NCBI GenBank assembly: GCA_933228765.1
Contig: OW121775.1
Coordinates: forward strand, 11,943,114-12,007,113
DNA from: Miltochrista miniata
Taxonomy: Eukaryota > Arthropoda > Insecta > Lepidoptera > Erebidae
Length of the DNA stretch: 64,000 bases
Direction: 5' to 3'
Part shown: positions 30,925 through 41,924 of the stretch, one piece after another
Position numbering within the stretch: the first letter of the stretch is position 1
Layout: every line of letters starts with the position of its first letter
The notes under the pieces: model-generated
What the model saw: the letters and a program-made list of their open reading frames with translations, nothing else
What the model was told of the DNA's origin: nothing
The model's database searches: none
Program-made: the position numbers and the translations under genes

Positions 30925-31100
30925 TCTCATTGACAGTTTGTATTAACTTGAGCAAAAATAGACTTTATTTCAAAAGCATAAAGTAGTTATTTATAATTTG
31001 AACCATGTGTTATCTCATTGACAGTTTGTATTAACTTGAGCAAAAATAGACTTTATTTCAAAAGCATAAAGTAGTTATTTATAATTTGAACCATGTGTTC
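30925..31100. repeat. 88-bp tandem duplication
   Basis: TCTCATTGACAGTTTGTATT…AACCATGTGT occurs twice with period 88 and almost no differences. It lies in a half copy of the 28315 MITE. Confidence 0.8.
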
Positions 31101-31277
31101 TCACTCTCTGCATTTCAACCGCAAAGGCCTTATCTCGTTGAAATAGAGTCTATTTTTGTTTACGTTTATACAACCCAGCCCCTGCGCTACAACCCAGCTG
31201 GTAGTGAATACTCCTTGCTTTTACCGAACAAGGCCGGTAGCAGCTTATCTGGCGACCTAGGTCGGAAGCCTGGGATT

Positions 31278-31358
31278 GTGGGTTAACGGGCCTGCTAGGC
31301 CTGCAGTAGTGTACAAGCCTTCTACATTACTGTGTGCCTAGCAGGCCCGTCAACCCAC
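31278..31358. repeat. inverted repeat with 23-bp arms
   Basis: GTGGGTTAACGGGCCTGCTA GGC pairs with GCCTAGCAGGCCCGTCAACCCAC (one mismatch); the middle pairs further (AGTAGTGTA / TACATTACT). Composition is GC-rich compared with its surroundings. Confidence 0.7.
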
Positions 31359-31904
31359 GACCCCCTCATGGTTCAACTACCGAGATTGGTATATCGACTA
31401 ACAGTTTCAGCATTAGACACTGGTCACAATATCCTATGGACGTTTGAAACACCAAAAGTCGACCCTGCAAGAAACTCCTAAGATCCATTTTGAAGAACCC
31501 CATACTGTAGGTGTTTGTATTAAAAAAAATACATTGCTCTTTTATAACTCAAATTTTAATAAAGATTTATTTGTGTATAATAATTATAATTACCGACTAT
31601 GTTTATCATTTGTAAGATATATCATAAGTGTCTACATTTATTGTACTTAAAAACTAAAGTAAAATAAATAAAAAAATTAAGAATAAATGTTATAATTTGA
31701 GCATGTATTTTTTTGATGATGATGATAATGTTATACCTACTTTACTATTATATTTTTGAACTGGTTAGGTACTGGTGTACATACATACATTATTATGGTC
31801 ACGCCTTTTTCCAAAAAAAAAAAAAAAAGATTACCGAAACGGATTACTGAAATCTACAATCTTCGTAATAAAATATGCTTAATATTTTTTACACTACAAC
31901 ATTT

Positions 31905-32290
31905 ATACATATACATAGTCACGCCTTTATACCCGAAGTGGTAGGCAGAGTCAATATACGCCCACTTTTCACCTTATAGTTTGATGTCCAACGTAATAGG
32001 TGGTGAGCCTATTGCCGTATTGAAATGGACAGGCGCAGTTCGCCGCGACCCGCAGATGTAAATTTTCAAGCCGCCCATAAGGCCTTCAACTTACTCGATT
32101 GTCAATTTACTGACAACCGGGTTTCATTTCGAGTTTTCCTTCTCTACGCAATGGATCTTTTTGCGAAACAGGTCCCTTAGTCTCCTCTTTCGAGGACCCT
32201 CGGGATTTATTGGGGTGGCGACATTTTGTACTCTTACCCGCCGCAACACGGTCCCGTGTGGCACCGTGTGTTAAATAAAACAATTAATAC
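31905..32290 (-). mobile_element. RTE-tailed non-autonomous retroposon
   Basis: On + it begins CATAGTCACGCCTTTATACC CGAAGTGGTAGGCAGAG, the complement of the RTE-type tail, then TGGTGAGCCTATTGCCGTAT TGAAATGGACAGGCGCAG and a body with GGTGGCGACATTTTGTACTC TTACCCG. A full opposite-direction relative lies at 63290-63655. Confidence 0.65.
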
Positions 32291-32399
32291 TTAAGAAGAG
32301 AATACACACACATTATTGGTGAAAGCATTAGCTAACCATGTAATAGATTCATGTTATACAGCTGAGTATGCCGATGGACAAGCAGTTATACATAACATA

Positions 32400-33060
32400 T
32401 TGCTCTATATAATATTACATGAATTCGCTTCCTCATTCAGTAAAATTGATACTGTTGAAGCTCGCGAGAAATGAAAACGTAACAGCAGGAAAGCGAGCCC
32501 CAAGCTTGGAAGTGAGGGTCTCAGAGGCAACCGGGATTAAAGCTCAGATAATGACATTCATTCATAGTAAATGCGGGAATACCGCAGGGATCTGTGTTGT
32601 CGCCAACTCTCTATCTTCTGCATATCAATGAAATAATGTCCCTTGGGTGCATTCATTGTTATACGGGTAATAATTAATATCACTCTGCATGGGAGTTACT
32701 CAGGTCGTCGTCGTCGCGTCGTCTTGCGGAGGAGTGACGCGACGTGGAGGAAAAGAGGCGGCAATTTGTGGCGGATCTAAACTGGAACCTGAATCGCATC
32801 TTACAATGGGGTGCAGACTATAACTACATTAAGAGTTGCATTGGGCAGGCCTCTCGGATATCAGGAATCCTAAATAAGGTAAGGACTGTCCGGAAAGCCT
32901 TCAGCTGTTGGCGCAGCGAAAGACCATAGCGACTTTGGCTGCATTTTACCGAATCTTTCACGACGAGTATTCTGAAAAGCTCTTCAACTTACCTAATCCC
33001 ACCCTCTCCTTTTCGAACCCGTACAACGCTGAGCAGAGGTGAGAGAGGCGTCCCTCAGAC
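32400..33060 (+). pseudogene. decayed Jockey-like ORF2 fragments
   Basis: Text VNAGIPQGSVLSPTLYLLHI N around 32565-32640 and LNWNLNRILQWGADYN at 32780 are remnants of the RT core (NAGVPQGSVLSPTLFLLHIN in the copy at 53575). The YADD box is lost. Many frameshifts. Confidence 0.65.
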
Positions 33061-33099
33061 TGCCGACGTCAATTATGCGAGCTTAATATTTATAAAAAA

Positions 33100-34010
33100 A
33101 AAAATCCGTGGTGCGAGCCATGATCTTCATCGGGAGCAAGCGAGACGCCACTGCCTCTTTCTATGAGGCCATGCTCCCGAAAGAAAGAGGTGGTGGAGAG
33201 AGTACGGGGGAGAACTTGAAAACTTGAGTTCAATAGTTGGTGTCCAAGGCTATCGACCTCCATCACCGGAGACTCCATGAAGATGAGTTGCACACGCCTT
33301 ACGCTCCAAAAAGGAGGAATAACACAACTTTTAGGCGAGACCGCGGTGGTAGCCAAATTGAAAAGAAAATTATCTTTATTCATGTAGGTTAAAAAAATAA
33401 CCAGTTCTATAGAAACAAAGAACGCTAGTGAAATTTTATTTTGCAGTTCGTAAGTAATTTACATAAAAACTGTGTTTAAAAAGACTTACAAAAAATCTAG
33501 CAAATACCGTTTTCTTCACGTGGTATTTAAATTAGCCTTGATTTATTACTACCGTTAATTATAAAAACTCTAATGTTTAAGCTGCAAACAGATCTAACCA
33601 AGATTAGAAAGAACATGTTCATGTAAGAGCATTCGCTTCTAAAGTGACAGAAAAAACATCGCCGGACGCCGAACTTGTATGCGGGGACGGAATTTTACGG
33701 GTGAAATTATTTGTTTCATTTTTTCCGTTCCTAAATATGACACAGAAGACGTTTCACCCGTAAATTTCTGTCCGCACATTTAATTCGTACGAGCGGAAAT
33801 TGCAGCCCGTTGTGATCCTTGTGAGGGTCTCTGAACACCATCCCACAGAAGCAGACCCAAGACCGCGGCGCCGGCGCGTGACGTCAGAGTCGTAATGTGC
33901 TTCACTTCCCAAAGGCGCTGGACAGTACCCGTACAGGTGGTAGGGTACCGTGTGGTTTTAGTTGGGTAAGGGTCTGGCATGGCATTCATAAGGATTTTCA
34001 CAAATGGTAT
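33100..34010 (+). pseudogene. decayed R1-clade C-terminus and 3' UTR
   Basis: GTGGTGCGAGCCATGATCTT…GCCTCTTTCTATGAGGCCAT matches the VRAML…CAASFCEQVM codons of the R1 copy at 36350. 33780-34010 holds an eroded 3' UTR (GTGTGGTTTTAGTTGGGTAA GGGTCTGGCATGGC). 33290-33780 is unassigned. Confidence 0.55.
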
Positions 34011-34079
34011 TTTGGATCTCACAGTTAGACATGTTTATGTGCCACAGAGGTACATAAGCAGGTACTTCTATCTATGTTA

Positions 34080-34509
34080 CTCTTTTGTGCGGGAACGGGA
34101 GAAAACTCTCCCACCCGAGTTCCGCAGTCGGGGCCGCCGACGTGTCTTCGCCAAGGACTATCGGCCTCCATGACTGGGGGCCTGAGGACGGTGAGAGGGC
34201 GGCTCGTCGTCCTTACAGAAGCAGGCCCATGACGGCAGCGTGACGTGAGCAACTCACGCACGCCCCCCCCCCCCCCCCCCCTTAGAAGCGGGATCACACC
34301 CGAAACCCCCCAAAGACGCGGGATAGCACCCGAACCACCCCCTAGGCGAGGCCGCAGTGGCGGCCGTGGGTCTGTTGGGAGCCCTGGGACATCCTCCCGA
34401 GGGCTTACGCGGAACTCCCCACCATAGGCTGTTGGGCGTAACGTGAGGGTTTTTAGTCGGTAGGAGTCCGGCATAGCATCCATGAGATTTTCCCTCACTT
34501 TAAAAAAAA
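34080..34509 (+). mobile_element. R1-clade 3' end (C-terminus, 3' UTR, A-tail)
   Basis: Frame ends TLPPEFRSRGRRRVFAKDYR PP. The 3' UTR includes a C20 run (34263-34283), GGTTTTTAGTCGGTAGGAGT and CCCTCACTTTAAAAAAAA. Confidence 0.75.
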
Positions 34510-34531
34510 TGGTACTGTGGAGGAAGGGTTA

Positions 34532-35533
34532 GGCTACGTCCGCACAGGCAGGCGGCTTGCTTGGCGCCTAGAGCCTAGTGGCTTGCATCCTGGCTACTTG
34601 CTAGGATACACGGTGGCCGCACTGAAAGGTGGTTTGCGTGGGGGGTCGCTAGGTGCCTTGGTCATTTGCTTGTCGGCACGTTGACAAGATAGCTCAAAAA
34701 TAGCTCTATATTGCTCTATATTGGGCTCATACATATGATCACGCCTTTTATCCACAAAGGGGTAGACAGAGGCATATTAGATGCCCACATTTCACCTTTG
34801 AGATTTTGTCCTTTTGAGATTTTTTGTGATTTTGTTTGAGTAAAACTATGTAGACTTAGGTTCTCTCTCTCATAGTCATATTGGCACCGACTTCAGTATT
34901 ATATTTAATGATATCTGATAAATCAGAATACTCTCAACTTCAGCCTCATCGACTTCGAGTAGGGCAAGGGAGTCACAAGGTGGATGACGGGGGTCACTTT
35001 TTCCAATGGTCATGGGGGCATCCGTTCTGGAAGTTCTAGGAAGAGCTTGTGACTGCAGCAGGATCTGATCCGCCAGATAACTTTGTGCTAAGTAAATTTT
35101 ATTTTTCAGTTTTTAGTTTTGTTTGAAGTCGGTTTCTTTCTTGTTAATTTTTTTTTTAAATAGGTACTATTGATATTATCAATAAATAGTGTAGATAAAT
35201 AACTAGTTTTATTTTCCTCATATTTGCAATGAAAAATAGAGTGTTTAACACGGATAAAAGAATCAATTCAGATTCGGACTATAACGTCTAAATACCTCGG
35301 GAATTGATTCATTCAACACTCGGATAACATCCGCAATCAAAATGCCTCGCGCCTGGCGACAAAAAACCAACATGTTTGTTTACTGGGATACACGCTAAGC
35401 TACTCACTAGGCGCCAAGCGCGCAGTGCGGCCGGTCGCGAACATTCAAGTATGTTCGTTTTACTAAGCTACTCGCTAGGTGACTCGCTAGGCTCTAGGCG
35501 CCAAGCAAGCCGCCTGCCTGTGCGGACGTAACC
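34532..35533. mobile_element. PIF/Harbinger-type MITE, 1002 bp
   Basis: TTA flanks at 34529-34531 and 35534-35536. Ends GGCTACGTCCGCACAGGCAG GCGGCTTGC… and the complement of GGTTACGTCCGCACAGGCAG … match over at least 37 bases with one mismatch. The interior repeats CTAGGCGCC/GGCGCCTAG. An RTE-tail SINE fragment (34735-34800) is inserted. It interrupts R1-like sequence (TGGAGGAAGGG / GGAATGTTCCTCC). Confidence 0.85.
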
Positions 35534-35579
35534 TTAGGAATGTTCCTCCAACACACAAAGGGAGGATCCTCCGACCAGG

Positions 35580-36850
35580 CTAGGTGAACGAGCCTGGCGG
35601 GTCGAAGCCCAACGGTTGATGTTGGACTGTTGGTTATATCATTCATCGCTATGAGAACTCTAATATCGCGATTCAGGATTTAACTATTCTTCGTTGTGAT
35701 AACTTTCATATCGCGATGCAAGACTTCTATTGATCTTCAATGTGGCGGTCGCCACAGGTACTCTTTTGCACTATTTCGTTTAAGCGTAAGTTTAACGGCC
35801 AGCAATGAGGCTAGACTGCTGAGCCCGCAGAGAATGATGGCCGTCAGGGTGATAAGAGGATACCGCACGATCTCCGGTGAGGCGGCATGTCTCCTAGCCG
35901 GGACCCCTCCATGGGACCTGGAAGCGAGAGCCCTTGCGTCACTGTTCAGATGGCGCAAGGAGGCGCTGGAGCGGGGCCAAAGGCCTGCGTCTCGAGAAAT
36001 CGAGGCCCAGCGGACCCTGCTCCACCAGGAAACCGTGGAGACATGGAAGGTGCGACTTGAGCAACCAAAGGGGGGATTCGCCACAATCGCGGCCGTCAGA
36101 CCGGTCATGGACGAGTGGCTGGAGAGAAGACACGGTGCTCTCTCCTACCGGTTGACACAGATGCTTGCCGGGCACGGTAGCTTCGGTAGGTATCTGTGGC
36201 GAAAACACCGGGAAACCACGGCCGAGTGTCAGCACTGCGAGGACCGCAGCGATGACACGGCGCTCCACACGCTGGTGGAGTGCACGGCGTGGGCACAACA
36301 GCGACAGGTCCTCGTAGTGGGTCTGGGCGTGGACACTCTCTCGCTTGAGGCCATGGTGCGAGCCATGCTCTCCAGCGGGAGTAAGTGGGACTGCGCCGCC
36401 TCTTTCTGCGAGCAGGTCATGCTCGCGAAGGAGGCGGCGGGCCGGGTGCGGGAGAGAACTCTCCCACCCGAGTTCCGCAGTCGGCGCCCTGGGCGCCGCC
36501 GACGTGTCTTCGCCGAGGACTATCGGCCTCCATGACCGGGGGTCTGAGGACGGTGAGAGGGCCGCTCACCGTCCTTACAGAAGCAGGCCCATGACGGCAG
36601 CGTGACGTGAGCACTCACGCACGCCCCCCCTTAGAAGCGGGGTCACACCCGAAACCCCCCATAGACGCGGGATTGCACCCGAACCACCCCCTGGGCGAGG
36701 CCGCATTGGCGGCCGTAGGTCTGTTGGGAGTCACGGGACATCCTTCCTGAGGGCTTACCCGGGGCTCTCAACCATAGGCTGTTGGGCGTTACGTGAGGTT
36801 TTTTAGTCGGTAAGAGTCCGGCATAGCATCCTACGAGGATTTTCCCTCAC

Positions 36851-36880
<30 letters not shown>
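35580..36880 (+). mobile_element. R1-clade non-LTR element, 3' portion with A-tail
   Basis: Contains the ORF2 C-terminus (below), a 3' UTR with the family motifs GGCGAGGCCGCATTGGCGGC, TAGGCTGTTGGGCGTTACGTGA, TAGTCGGTAAGAGTCCGGCATAGC and CCCTCACGT, and a 28-base A-run at 36853-36880. It is 5'-truncated. It is the best reference here for the many short tails. Confidence 0.85.
35790..36535 (+). CDS. R1-clade ORF2 C-terminal region (zinc knuckle)
   Basis: The open frame gives LLSPQRMMAVRVIRGYRTIS, GEAACLLAGTPPWDLEARAL, VMDEWLERRHGALSYRLTQM, LAGHGSFGRYLWRKHRETTA, ECQHCEDRSDDTALHTLVEC and ends RRRRVFAEDYRPP. The C-x2-C…H-x4-C cluster (CQHC…HTLVEC) is the C-terminal zinc knuckle typical of R1/TRAS/SART ORF2, thought to bind nucleic acid. 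The RT and endonuclease are absent. Confidence 0.85.
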
Positions 36881-36882
<2 letters not shown>

Positions 36883-37149
36883 CGTAAGTTTAGGGCTGAG
36901 CGAGGTAGTGGAGAGGATCTGCGCAGGGATATCGCGTACCTACTAATTAATATCTTATGTGACTTCTGCGCATTAACGGTCAGCGCTAGAGTTTCATGCC
37001 GCTACTTATACCTGTCATCAAAATACATCAAAATGAGGGGATCACTTTTGTACCCTCTTTTTACTAATAAGGTGGCAGACGAGATTACGCCCCCCCCCCC
37101 CCCCCCCCCCCCTGATGATGAGCTTATGAATGTTTGCATTGCACCTTTT

Positions 37150-37265
37150 ATTTGCATTCAATAATCATGTAAAAACACTGGATTTTGCGCAGTAGGGTTA
37201 CCTTTGTTTTCGTCGTAAACCTGGGTTGGTCGGGTATTGGTGGAATTTTAATAACTTTATACATG
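37150..37265 (+). repeat. copy of the intron segment next to lgs exon 41697
   Basis: CACTGGATTTTGCGCAGTAG … TATACATGTACTT matches 41600-41692 (CACTGGATTATGCGCAGTTG…) at roughly three quarters of positions. Confidence 0.55.
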
Positions 37266-37279
37266 TACTTAAACAAACT

Positions 37280-37430
37280 TGACTGCCTCGGGTGCGCAGT
37301 CGGTAGTGTAACCGCCTGCCAGGCTTGAGGACCTGGGTTCTATTCCCGGATTGGTCCAAATATTTGTGTGATTCACAAATGTTTGTTTCGGAGTTTGGGT
37401 ATTTTCTATGTATAATATTTATACATATAA
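37280..37430 (+). repeat. tRNA-derived SINE
   Basis: Head GGGTGCGCAGTCGGTAGTGT AACCGCC…GACCTGGGTTCTATTCCCGG has A- and B-box-like text of a tRNA; the body TTTGTTTCGGAGTTTGGGTA TTTTCTATGTATAATA matches other copies. Ends at an inserted RTE-tail fragment (37433-37540). Confidence 0.65.
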
Positions 37431-37432
37431 TC

Positions 37433-37540
37433 ACGCTTTTATCCCCGAAGGGGTAGGCAGAGGCATAGTATACGCCCACATTTCACTTTTTAGTATTATG
37501 AATTTACGATACACGTAAAAGGTGGTGAGCCTATTGCCGT
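37433..37540 (-). repeat. RTE-tailed SINE fragment
   Basis: TCACGCTTTTATCCCCGAAG GGGTAGGCAGAGGCATAGTATACGCCC … GGTGGTGAGCCTATTGCCGT. Confidence 0.65.
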
Positions 37541-38159
37541 CTATTAATTATTGTATAATATTTATGTATTTAGATATACATATTAAGTATGTCTATCAGT
37601 CGTCTAGATTTTATAGCACAAGCTTATATTAGCTTAAGGGTCGGTTATAGCGCACAAGTAGGCATTTGGCGCTCCCCTCGCCCCGGACGCGTGACACACC
37701 GCGCGCCGGCAGCGGCAGTCAACTCTCATGCCACAGTATACAGTAGAGTAGAAAGAAACAGCATGCTAACTTTGTTTGACGTAGTAAATGCATCTAACTT
37801 TAATATGTGTAGTGATTTATTAGAGTTTCGTAAATAAATGAGTTAATTATATATATTATACTATTATTTTTAAGCTAAAGAGTTTGTTTGTTTGTTTAGT
37901 TGTTTGAACTATAGAGTGTAAGAGACTGCTAGTTGAATTTCAAAAGTTCCTTACCAGAATGTCTATTTTTCAAAAATATCAAAATATATAACATCACGCT
38001 AAGGCGAATGAGAGCTGAGCAGCAACGAAACATTTTTCGAAAACTAGGATATTTCATTTTTTTTGAGAGTTTCCATTGCGTACGTTTGCTAGATGGTTAC
38101 AGTTGCGTAAAAATGAAAATTACATAATAGCTGGTCATAAAAATTTCTAAAGTTTTCTA

Positions 38160-40737
38160 AAGTTGGTATGCTAAGCATGAATCACGTGATCATTTTGCAA
38201 TTCAATATGGGCGCCGCGCCATAATCACAAAATTTCATGATGGGTATCGTTTAAGCTCGGCGCTCGTGGCCCCGCGGACTCAGTGTTCTGTAAACGATCA
38301 CTGCAGTAAGCAACTTTCTCTATGGCCAGTCCATGGATGGGTGACCATCCATGTGATCACTTCGTGATATTTATTTGAGCGTTTCCGTGCTTCGGAAGGC
38401 GCGTTAAGTCGTTGGTCCCGGTTGCCAGTAAAATGGCAGTCGTTAAGCTTAATTAAAGGCTTTATTTCAACAGCAGGCAGTAACAACCTGCGCCTGTCCA
38501 TTTAAACACGGCAATACGGCTCACCACCTATTACGTGGGACAAATTATACAAAGGTAAAATGTGGGCATATAATATGCCTCTGCCTACCCCTTCGGGGAT
38601 AAAGGCGTGACCATATGTATCGTTTAAGGGGTTTCTTGGTGTGCTGAGTACAAATCACGTGATAATTTCGCAATCCAAAATGGCCACCGCGGTGTAATCA
38701 CAAAATTTCATGATGGGTATCGTTTAAAGGGGTTTTTGGTATGCTGAGTACGAATTACGTGATAATTTTGCAATCCAATATGGTCGCATCGCCGTAATCA
38801 CAAAGTTTTATGATGGGTATCGTTTAAGGGGCGTTTGGTATGCTGAGTACGAATCACGTGATAATTTTACAATTTAATATGGTCGCCGCGCCTAAATCGC
38901 AAAATTCCATGATGGGTATCGTTTAAGGGGTTTTTTGTTATGCTGAGTACGAATCACGGGATAATTTTGCAATCCAATATGGCCGCCGCGCCGTAATCGC
39001 AAAACTCCATGATGGGTATCGTTTACGTGGTTTTTTGGTATGCTGAGTACGAGTCACGGGATAATTTTGCAATCCAAAATGGCCACCGCGCCGTAATCAT
39101 ATAATTTCGTGATGGAAATCTTTTAATGGGTTTTTTCGAATGCTGAGTACAAATAACATGATAATTTTGGAATTCAATTTGGTTGCCTAAGCTATTTACA
39201 GTAGTAAATTAAAAAGATTTGCTTATTAAGTTTAGGCCTAGCAATGCGAAAATACTATGACAACAGGATTTTTGTAAAATTAAGGCCAATGACATTAAAT
39301 TGGTACCTAGCATACGAAAGAATCCCTTAATCGGTACCCATCATGAAATTTTGTGATTACGCCGCGGCGGCCATATTGGATTGGAAAATTATCACGTGAT
39401 TCGTACTCAGCATTCCAAAAAAACCCCTTAAACGATACCCGTCATGAAATTTTGTGATTATGGCGCAGCAGCCATATTGGATTGCAAAATTATCACGTGA
39501 TTAGTACTCAGCATGCCAAAAAACCCCTTAATCGATACCCAACATGATATTTTATGATTATGGCGCAGCAGCCATATTGGATTGCAAAATTATCACGTGA
39601 TTAGTACTCAGCATAACAAAAAACCCCTTAATCGATACCCAACATGAAATTTTATGATTATGGCGCAGCAGCCATATTGGATTGCAAAATTATCACGTGA
39701 TTCGTACTCAGCATACCAAAAAACCCCTTAAACGATACCTATCATGAAATTTTGTGATAACGGCGCGGCGGCCATCTTGTATTGCAAAATTAGTACGTGA
39801 TTCGTACTCAGCATACCAAAAAACCGCTTAAACGATACCCATCATGATTTTTTGAGATTACAGCGCGGCGGTCATATTGGATTGCAAAATTAACACGTAA
39901 TTCGTACTCAGCATACCAAATACCCCTTAAACGATACCCATCATGAAATTTTGTGATTACGGCGCGGCGGCCATCTTGTATTGCAAAATTAGTACGTGAT
40001 TCGTACTCAGCATACCAAAAAACCGCTTAAACGATACCCATCATGATTTTTTGAGATTACGGCGCGGCGGTCATATTGGATTGCAAAATTAACACGTAAT
40101 TCGTACTCAGCATACCAAAAAACCCCTTAAACGATACCCATCATGAAATTTTGTGATTACGGCGCGGTGGCCATATTGGATTGCAAAATTATCGCGTGAT
40201 TCGTACTCAGCATACCAAAAAACCGCTTAAACGATACCCATCATGATTTTTTGAGATTACGGCGCGGCGGTCATATTGGATTGCAAAATTAACACGTAAT
40301 TCGTACGCAGCATACCAAAAAACCCCTTAAACGATACCCATCAAGAAATTTTGTGATTACGGCGCGGCGGCCATCTTGTATTGCAAAATTAGTACGTGAT
40401 TCGTACTCAGCATACCAAAAAACCGCTTAAACGATACCCATCATGATTTTTTGAGATTACGGCGCGGCGGTCATATTGGATTGCAAAATTAACACGTAAT
40501 TCGTACTCAGCATACCAAAAAACCCTTTAAACGATACCCATCATGAAATTTTGTGATTACGGCGTGGCCGCCATGTTGGATTGCGAAATTATCATGTAAT
40601 TCGTAGACATTTTAATGCATTAGGTAGCTGGTTACCATGTCGTGAAAACACTTAAAAAGTAAAAGATCACCACATTTTTACCATGAGTCGCGTATGTATT
40701 TGCAACGGTTAATCTAATTACATTTTGCCCATTACTG
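38160..40737. mobile_element. second, damaged copy of the satellite-bearing hAT-like element
   Basis: Forward satellite units (38160-39180, interrupted by a SINE), then inverted units (about 39320-40600), then a right end GGTTAATCTAATTACATTTTGCCCATTACTG at 40737 that matches the right terminus at 23730. No left terminus was found. Units differ from the first locus: they mostly carry ATCACGTGAT (an E-box) and TAATCACAAAATTTCATGATG. Confidence 0.75.
38256..38617 (+). mobile_element. 5S-rRNA-headed SINE with RTE-type tail, 11-bp duplication
   Basis: TATCGTTTAAG lies at 38245-38255 and 38618-38628. The head (GTTCTGTAAACGATCACTGC AGTAAGCAAC…GGCCAGTCCATGGATGGGTG ACC) parallels the 3' two thirds of 5S rRNA (GTTCTCGTCCGATCACCGAA GTTAAGCAAC…AGTACTTGGATGGGTGACC), including the internal promoter. 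The tail is CTCTGCCTACCCCTTCGGGG ATAAAGGCGTGACCATATG, as at the end of the RTE-like element at 58400. Such SINEs are transcribed by Pol III and borrow LINE machinery. Confidence 0.8.
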
Positions 40738-41600
40738 ATATTTTTACACTGTGGCGCGCTTTCAACGTAATTTGGCATAATAATTACGAAATAGTTGCGA
40801 AAAAAACTGACACAGGTCCTGCATCCACAAGCGCCAGGGCGAGACTGATCGGCCGTCAGCGGCGCAATTCTATTGCGTTTGGTAGATATTCGTACTGTCG
40901 TACATGATAACTATGTAAATAGTTGTTTATAGAAAAACGCTCGGAAAATGTGTATAAAATCTTAATACCTTTAATTGAGTGCAATAAAAATATATAAAAT
41001 GTTAATAGTTTAGCCACAGTTTTGAAAAAACTTTTCTGAGAGAGTCAACTTTGGGATTTTTTTCTATCTAGTGAAATTTATTGGATCGTGTAACGGGCTC
41101 GGAATATGTTTAGCTTATATCCTTAACTATTATATATATATTTTTCAGATTTAAAAACCCTTTACTTTTTGACTAGGATTGTTTCAAAAAACTCAAAATC
41201 TGACCCACGCGGCCTTAATTTGGGCTAGATGATGTTGTGTGTCAACCACAAATATTTGTTTAATTAATTTAAGTATATTTTTGTACTATTATAATCTGTT
41301 ATGAATGTAATGCGCTTGAATAAATTTATTTCTTTCTTTCTTTCTTTAATTAATTTGGACAATAACATAATTTAATAGATTTTTTTAATTATTTAAAATC
41401 TTACTTGAGTTTTTATGTTACCAACCATGGTATGGTATGTGATATCGCAGGCATATTTGTACGTCCTTGGGACAAAACATTATTAATTTATTTATTTGTT
41501 ATTTAAGATCTATTTATTAATGTATCACCTATGTTTCACAAATAAAGTTTCTGATTCTGATTCTTGTTTAAAAAAAAGTATAAAGGATATTCATGTAACA
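40738..41600. other. lgs intron, no recognised element
   Basis: AT-rich, with a short TTTC microsatellite near 41328 and several AATAAA motifs. I saw nothing else. Confidence 0.4.
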
Positions 41601-41696
41601 CCACTGGATTATGCGCAGTTGGTTTACATTCCTTGTCGACATAAACCTGGCTCAGTCAGGTATTGGTGAAATTTTATACATGTACTGCAAACTTAC

Positions 41697-41792
41697 CGGG
41701 CTCAGCTGGATCATTAGGCTCGTCCTTGAGCCGGGCACCTCCACCCTTCTCCTTCTCCTTGATCATTCCCCTGCGTGCCTTCGCCAACTTGA
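41697..41792 (-). CDS. lgs: lgs exon, lysine-rich N-terminal segment
   Basis: The 96-bp exon is bounded by GTACAG before it and G|GTAAGT after it. It starts with two bases of a split codon and ends with one. It encodes KLAKARRGMIKEKEKGGG followed by ARLKDEPNDPAEPG. The basic stretch followed by acidic K.DEP-type text resembles the N-terminal parts of legless proteins, which carry several V/LKxEP motifs, but no named domain lies here. The final G joins GT of the exon at 29511 to give a glycine codon. It is the most 5' exon I can place; the preceding exon must end in phase 1. Confidence 0.85.
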
Positions 41793-41924
41793 CTGTACAC
41801 AGAAGAAACAAAATTTTATTCGAATGTTCCTTGTAAATATCTAGAAGTAAATCTTTAACAAAATGTCATGTAGAAGAGTTTTAAATGACTGGAAGGAATA
41901 AAAGAAATTCATTAGTAAATCTTA

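Larger units (their letters stand above)
338..41792 (-). other. lgs: legless/BCL9 orthologue, gene span seen in window (17 coding exons)
   Basis: This is a host gene read on the minus strand. Conceptual splicing of 17 exons keeps one open frame over about 41 kb. Known role of the family: legless/BCL9 is a nuclear adaptor; HD1 binds the PHD finger of Pygopus and HD2 binds Armadillo/beta-catenin, so Wnt target genes are activated. Seen here: a fly-like HD1 (IFVFSTLLANKGAEAV), a fly-like HD2 (VKIPDENLTPQQRAHREEQL), an HHQFF block, an RSASVPIATQSP block and long Gly/Met/Pro/Asn-rich linkers. Exon junction phases are compatible throughout. The initiator exon was not found, and the C-terminal exons run past base 1. 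The introns are filled with transposons; the largest run from 41697 to 29511, from 27918 to 18025 and from 17250 to 11134. Confidence 0.95.

Noticed and set aside
37090..37112. Long poly(C) and poly(G) runs (34263, 37090, 61068) as possible assembly gaps or G4 promoters
   Set aside because: They lie in TE tails or next to them, not at promoters; probably homopolymer slippage. Noted only as sequence-quality risks.
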